Shown here in pieces: positions 61,601 through 64,000 of a DNA stretch of 64,000 nt (its first letter is position 1; each line of letters begins with the position of its first letter). The notes below the pieces were generated by a model. It worked only from the letters and a program-made list of their open reading frames with translations. It was not told the origin of the DNA and did not search any database. This DNA comes from Apostichopus japonicus (taxonomy: Eukaryota > Echinodermata > Holothuroidea > Aspidochirotida > Stichopodidae). The stretch is from contig NC_092576.1 of NCBI RefSeq assembly GCF_037975245.1, positions 2,351,501-2,415,500 on the forward strand. The letters run 5' to 3'. The position numbers and the translations under genes were made by a program.

Positions 61601-62336
61601 TTGAGATGTACAAACGAATGATCGGACTGAATACCAGGGGAGATTCTGACATTACTAGAAGAGTTAGCAAGGTTACGAGAAACCAGTACAAAATCAAGTC
61701 TACAATGGATACCATGAGTTACATTAGAACTCCAAGTGAAGTGCTTCGAGAGCGGGTTCCTTTCTCTCCATATGTCAATCAAGTCGTGAAATGTCATCAA
61801 GGAGATACATTGGTCACGTGCTTTAAAATTTGTCCTATGATGACCTCCCTTCTTATCCAGGTCTATGTTAAAAACGAAATTAAAATCCCCTCCTACTATA
61901 ATAGAATCCCCCTGGAAATACTGCAAAGTATTAGAAATCTCTGAGAAAAAATCAGGACTATCAGGATTTGGACCATATAAGCAGACAATGGAAAGTACTT
62001 TCTCTTCCAGGATAATGTCCAAAATAATATATCTACCGTAATTATGAATACTTTCTTTTACAATTTTTTCCATCAAAGCTATGATTAAATCAAGTGCAGA
62101 TTCCACAACTGTTTGTGGTACCATGTGAAAAAACAATCCCCCCCCCATTCCCTACTCCAATATCCCACATCATTTAAGCAACTATGCGTTCCCTGTATAA
62201 GGCAAACATCGACTTTACACCTATGTAAATAAGAGAACAAATGTCTACGTTTTTTGGATTGCCTTAGCCCTCTTGCATTAAACGAAATGAAACTTATCTC
62301 ACCGGCCATGATATTGCAAGAGGGATCCGAACACAA
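58606..62336 (-). pseudogene. LINE ORF2: apurinic-type endonuclease plus reverse transcriptase, broken
   Basis: Open pieces in order are 62336-62085, 62148-60658, 60639-60352, 60421-59963, 59745-59293 and 59139-58606. The endonuclease shows SFNARG, IQGTHS, VGGDFN, RLDFVLVS and SDHSF; the usual catalytic Glu of QETH is Gly here. The RT has KNYRPITLLNTDYKI, LIDFEKAFDK, RGVRQGCPLSPYLF and QYADDTTFF. The C-terminal part has the C..C...H....C box CTFCDTHIESIEHLFWEC. The breaks are a slip in a G-run near 62150, an in-frame TGA at 60660-60658, a slip in a TG run near 60420, and stops near 59963-59746. Confidence 0.85.
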
Positions 62337-62969
62337 TAGACTTGCAAAAGCTAACGATATGAGACTCAGGCATATCCAATAAACACAATATAAGTGAAGC
62401 AGTATGACATATATACATAATTACAATTGTAAGCATCATTATCAAGGAGGATAGGAAAAAAGTAAGAAAAATTAAAGTCAATCCAACGGGAAAACTAGAC
62501 CCAAAACATGGTTTACTGTAAGTGTAGACGTTCCGTGTCCAGGGTCCCATCGAAAAAGGGCCACAAAAATACAAACATGTGACCAACATTGAAAAAAAAA
62601 AACGAACGTTAGGGCAGCACATCCGGTTCTGGACTAATGACCTTTAACATCAATAATCCTCACAAAACAACAAGGCAGAAGAGCACATAATATATAGAGC
62701 ACCATAGATCCAGATCCCTAATTTATCAATAGCCTCCTACTTCCAGCATGATAAACACAATGAAATATTTCTCACATAAAATCGAGGCAGAAGAGCACAA
62801 AGTATATACAGAGCTAGGTCCAGATCCATAACCGATCAATCGCCTCTTACTTCCAGGCTGGATGAAAACAATGAAAATGAAAATATTCCTCACATAGAAT
62901 CCAACGATATGAAAAAGGAAATGTGTAAATGAGAGTAAGGGCTTTTGTAACTGACCACTTTAGTCTAAT

Positions 62970-63788
62970 CTATGAGGCAGAGAAAGAATAAGCTTGGCCG
63001 TTCTCCTTCCTCCACATTCCTCGCTGGAAACGTAGTTTGGTCCCACTCTTGTACAAATCTGATACCTCCTTGGCCCATCTCTTCTTTTCCATAAGGTCAG
63101 TCAAGGTAAGATCGTCAGTGATGAAATAATCGGAACCTTTTAGCTTTTCCCTTGCGTACTTCATGGCAAAGAGCTTATCTTGAAAAAACGAAAGTTTAAC
63201 AAGAATGTGCCTGCTTCTTCCCTGTACAGCTTTTCCATCTCTATGGGCTCTCTCCAGTTTGGCATCTTGAATGCCCACCTTTTTCAGAACTTCTTTGGTG
63301 ATTTCTAGGCAGTCTTCACTCGGTTGTGTTTTGTTACCAACGATCCGCAAGTTATTTTTCCGGAGAAAACGTTCGTTCTTGTTAAGCAATGATGAGTGCA
63401 AATCGAGTGAACTCTCAAGGTTTGTTACACGGTTTCCTAAATCTGCACACAGTCTGTTCAGTTTGGAATTCTCTGACTTTAGTTTATTGATTTCTTCGGA
63501 ATGTAACTTTAATTCACGTTGAAAGTTCTTTTTGAGCTTGAGTAGCTCTGAAGACATTCCATGAATTGCCTTTTCCACTGCATTCTCCAGTCTCTGTGTG
63601 AGGTCAAAATTTGCCTCTTTTTGAATACTGGTTACCTCTGAGTCCGACAGGCTCTCGTGTAACTCGTCCTCGTGTTCTTCTCCTATGGCTGACATAGCTT
63701 GGCTAATCGACGGTTGGGAACGTGATTCTATGGCCTGTTTTTTCTTCTTACCTAGGCTACCGACTGGTCTACCACGGGTCTTGCTCAT
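62970..63788 (-). CDS. LINE ORF1: L1-type nucleic-acid-binding protein
   Basis: A 272-residue intact frame. The basic N-terminus includes MSKTRGRPVGSLGKKKK, with an AT-hook-like GRP. A coiled coil spans about residues 65-140 (SSELLKLKKNFQREL, INKLKSENSKLNRL, VTNLESSL). An RRM-like domain begins RKNNLRIVG and is followed by a C-terminal part with ILVKLSFFQDK and LRFQRGMWRKENGQAYSF. This order is that of L1 ORF1 (Transposase_22-type) proteins, which trimerise and chaperone the element's RNA. The start at 63788 is the first ATG after the 5' UTR. It is intact while ORF2 is broken. Confidence 0.85.
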   Translation of the reverse strand: MSKTRGRPVGSLGKKKKQAIESRSQPSISQAMSAIGEEHEDELHESLSDSEVTSIQKEANFDLTQRLENAVEKAIHGMSSELLKLKKNFQRELKLHSEEINKLKSENSKLNRLCADLGNRVTNLESSLDLHSSLLNKNERFLRKNNLRIVGNKTQPSEDCLEITKEVLKKVGIQDAKLERAHRDGKAVQGRSRHILVKLSFFQDKLFAMKYAREKLKGSDYFITDDLTLTDLMEKKRWAKEVSDLYKSGTKLRFQRGMWRKENGQAYSFSAS

Positions 63789-63922
63789 TTTGTGCGATGG
63801 ACTCTTTACGATTTATAATAAAAAAACTCGAAAGCTGAGGATTAACTTGGATAAAATAACAATAAATCCAGAGGCCGAAATCAGCGTGACTAGGTGGCTG
63901 CCATAACAGGCTCGTCCCATCT

Positions 63923-64000
63923 GTGTTGTTGAAGATTTCCTTAACTACTATTTGTTGGTTTTTCCAGAGGGTGGTTTAACACCAAATATGCACTATTTAA
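63923..64000 (+). pseudogene. continuation of the tnp2-like transposase relic after the LINE
   Basis: It starts with the second copy of the duplication GTGTTGTTGAAGATTT (63923-63938). It then reads on as FLNYYLLVFPEGGLTP and, near the edge, MHYL. This fits the family's LFP...LTPKxHFLLHYP box and confirms that the LINE split one gene. It is cut by the window end. Confidence 0.7.

Larger units (their letters stand above)
58470..63922 (-). mobile_element. nearly full-length L1/Tx1-like LINE
   Basis: A 5.45-kb minus-strand insertion bounded by 16-bp duplications. It has a short 5' UTR (63789-63922), an intact ORF1, a 0.63-kb intergenic stretch, a broken ORF2 with endonuclease and reverse transcriptase, and a 3' UTR with AATAAA at 58487-58482 just before a short A-rich end. 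The domain order, L1-type ORF1 and endonuclease of the EWGG...-type fit the L1/Tx1 group; the clade is inferred from motif memory. It inserted into the transposase relic at 58.45 kb and is itself no longer competent, because ORF2 carries several breaks. Confidence 0.9.

Noticed and set aside
62299-62622. 107-codon minus-strand frame between the LINE ORFs
   Set aside because: It lies in the ORF1-ORF2 spacer in a different frame from ORF2; no homology recognised.

Overview
The window looks like nuclear DNA of a marine invertebrate animal. It is AT-rich, its candidate genes have spliceosomal introns, and it is crowded with decayed transposable elements, satellites and microsatellites. A NACHT-type immune receptor, an L1/Tx1-like LINE, several hAT elements and remnants of multicopy invertebrate gene families fit an echinoderm such as a sea cucumber. 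That assignment is inference; nothing here names the species.

Layout. 1-5.2 kb: small repeats, then a long 27-bp minisatellite (about 3.06-4.48 kb). 5.2-8.0 kb, minus strand: the one gene that looks intact, a two-exon NACHT ATPase whose first exon encodes a disordered, probably N-myristoylated leader. 8.3-8.5 kb: a tRNA-derived SINE. 8.9-21 kb: three related non-coding blocks (about 9.0-9.3, 10.35-12.79 and 18.72-20.96 kb) that keep a minus-strand splice-donor-like motif. Between them lie a LINE 3' fragment (13.8-14.4 kb) and two exons of a P2X7-like gene relic (15.9-16.7 kb). 22-25.6 kb: repeats and a second SINE. 25.66-28.02 kb: three hAT elements nested in one another, each with a perfect 8-bp target-site duplication.

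29.55-30.73 kb: a 70-bp satellite in 17 copies, each carrying a 20-bp palindrome. 30.8-35.6 kb: exons of a decayed transposon-like gene. 38-45 kb: microsatellites, hairpins and element fragments. 45.7-50 kb: a decayed multi-exon gene and a 5' transposon insertion. 50.38-51.87 kb: a second satellite with an 88-bp unit. Its palindrome is the reverse complement of the one in edge copies of the first array, although the spacers are unrelated. 52-56.7 kb: no gene seen. 56.7-64 kb: a zinc-finger/tnp2-like transposase pseudogene, broken by a 31-bp duplication and frameshifts, then split by a nearly full-length LINE (58.47-63.92 kb) flanked by a 16-bp target-site duplication; the transposase resumes at the right edge.

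The genes do not form an operon or pathway. Apart from the NACHT gene and the intact LINE ORF1, every recognisable coding stretch is a relic. The observations most worth following are the shared palindrome of the two satellites, the hidden intron of the NACHT gene with its possible duplicated leader regions, and the datable nested insertions.
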